A DNA stretch of 64,000 nucleotides from Lepidostoma basale (taxonomy: Eukaryota > Arthropoda > Insecta > Trichoptera > Lepidostomatidae): positions 1,984,001-2,048,000 of the forward strand of contig JAHDVF020000240.1 of assembly GCA_022606425.2 (NCBI GenBank), written 5' to 3'. Of the stretch, positions 63,801-64,000 are shown piece by piece. Made by a program: the position numbers and the translations under genes. The notes under the pieces were generated by a model. It was not told the origin of the DNA and ran no database searches. It worked only from the letters and a program-made list of their open reading frames with translations. The number at the start of each line of letters is the position of its first letter. Position 1 is the first letter of the stretch.

Positions 63801-64000
63801 AAAAATAATATTTCTGTAATCGAAACAAAACCTGAAGATTTGTAATATGAATCACCTAGAATTCGTGGTTTCAAATATAATACGTTTTTATAGACATTGG
63901 TGGGATGATGTCTGATTATATTATTATGAGTGAACTAATTGTATATATTCAGCTCGGAACTACGTAAAGTTAAACAGTTCTGGCAGATAACAGAAGTCTC
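63801..64000. other. Unassigned sequence to window end
   Basis: Nothing recognised. Confidence 0.4.

Overview
This is nuclear DNA of an arthropod, most likely an insect. The order cannot be settled from this window. The sequence is strongly AT-rich, with no bacterial-style gene density, no operons and no intact long gene. Almost all recognisable coding sequence is decayed retrotransposon. The LINE C-terminal tails (WFGHMERM plus GRPRKTW, and RRYWNxHVxRM), the piggyBac C-terminal Cys-rich domain, a Penelope-type GIY-YIG remnant, tRNA-headed SINEs and (TAA)n/(CTT)n tracts are all typical of insect intergenic or intronic DNA.

Layout. The window is a patchwork of (1) 5'-truncated LINE fragments of several families; (2) SINEs; (3) many short foldback elements; (4) AT-rich spacers; (5) islands of more GC-rich, apparently unique sequence (for example near 6.3, 7.4, 11.7, 16.7, 18.1, 22.7, 24.9, 35.3, 36.2, 41, 43.5, 46.3, 48.9, 55.4 and 60 kb) that may be conserved regulatory DNA. 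Family names used here are my own. LINE-A is RTE-like with a (GTTA)n tail and has about 20 fragments. LINE-B is an RTE-like family with a YTDD box and GAA-rich tail. LINE-C is a C-terminal tail with a (TTTGA)n end. LINE-D has the RRYWN motif. LINE-E is RTE-like with a GAA-rich tail. The L2/CR1-like family is the only one with a largely open RT domain (1454-2673, minus). SINE-T has a tRNA head and a (TAA)n tail. SINE-L is a composite SINE with a 60-nt hairpin-capable head and the 3' end of LINE-A. The only candidate host-gene piece is a 43-nt exon-like segment at 32409-32451 with good splice signals on both sides.

Main result. At least seven foldback families (HP-A to HP-G) carry, usually once per arm, the same arrangement: a CTGANGA-type box, one extra base, a short hairpin, GAAAC, then a self-complementary ACGT, ACATGT, ACCGGT or ACAGCTGT followed by C. 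This is the layout of a minimal hammerhead ribozyme with a loopless stem III, cleaving after GUC. Several copies also have a paired stem I (20445-20490, 37571-37615, 40756-40794), and stem II shows compensatory changes between copies. Hammerhead motifs are known from Penelope-like elements, and a decayed Penelope-type GIY-YIG endonuclease lies at 58562-58831. I therefore read these foldbacks as likely non-autonomous Penelope-related, hammerhead-bearing elements. The similarity is visible in the sequence; the activity and the Penelope link are inference.

Insertion history can be read from target-site duplications: L2-like copies inside LINE-A (1454-2673) and inside an HP-E foldback (49299-49770), a LINE-E-like copy inside LINE-A (30483-30936), LINE-A inside SINE-T (60961-61133), and others. 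A perfect 79-bp inverted repeat with a 4-nt loop (47686-47847) and a second large foldback family (FB-J, five copies) are further unexplained structures.
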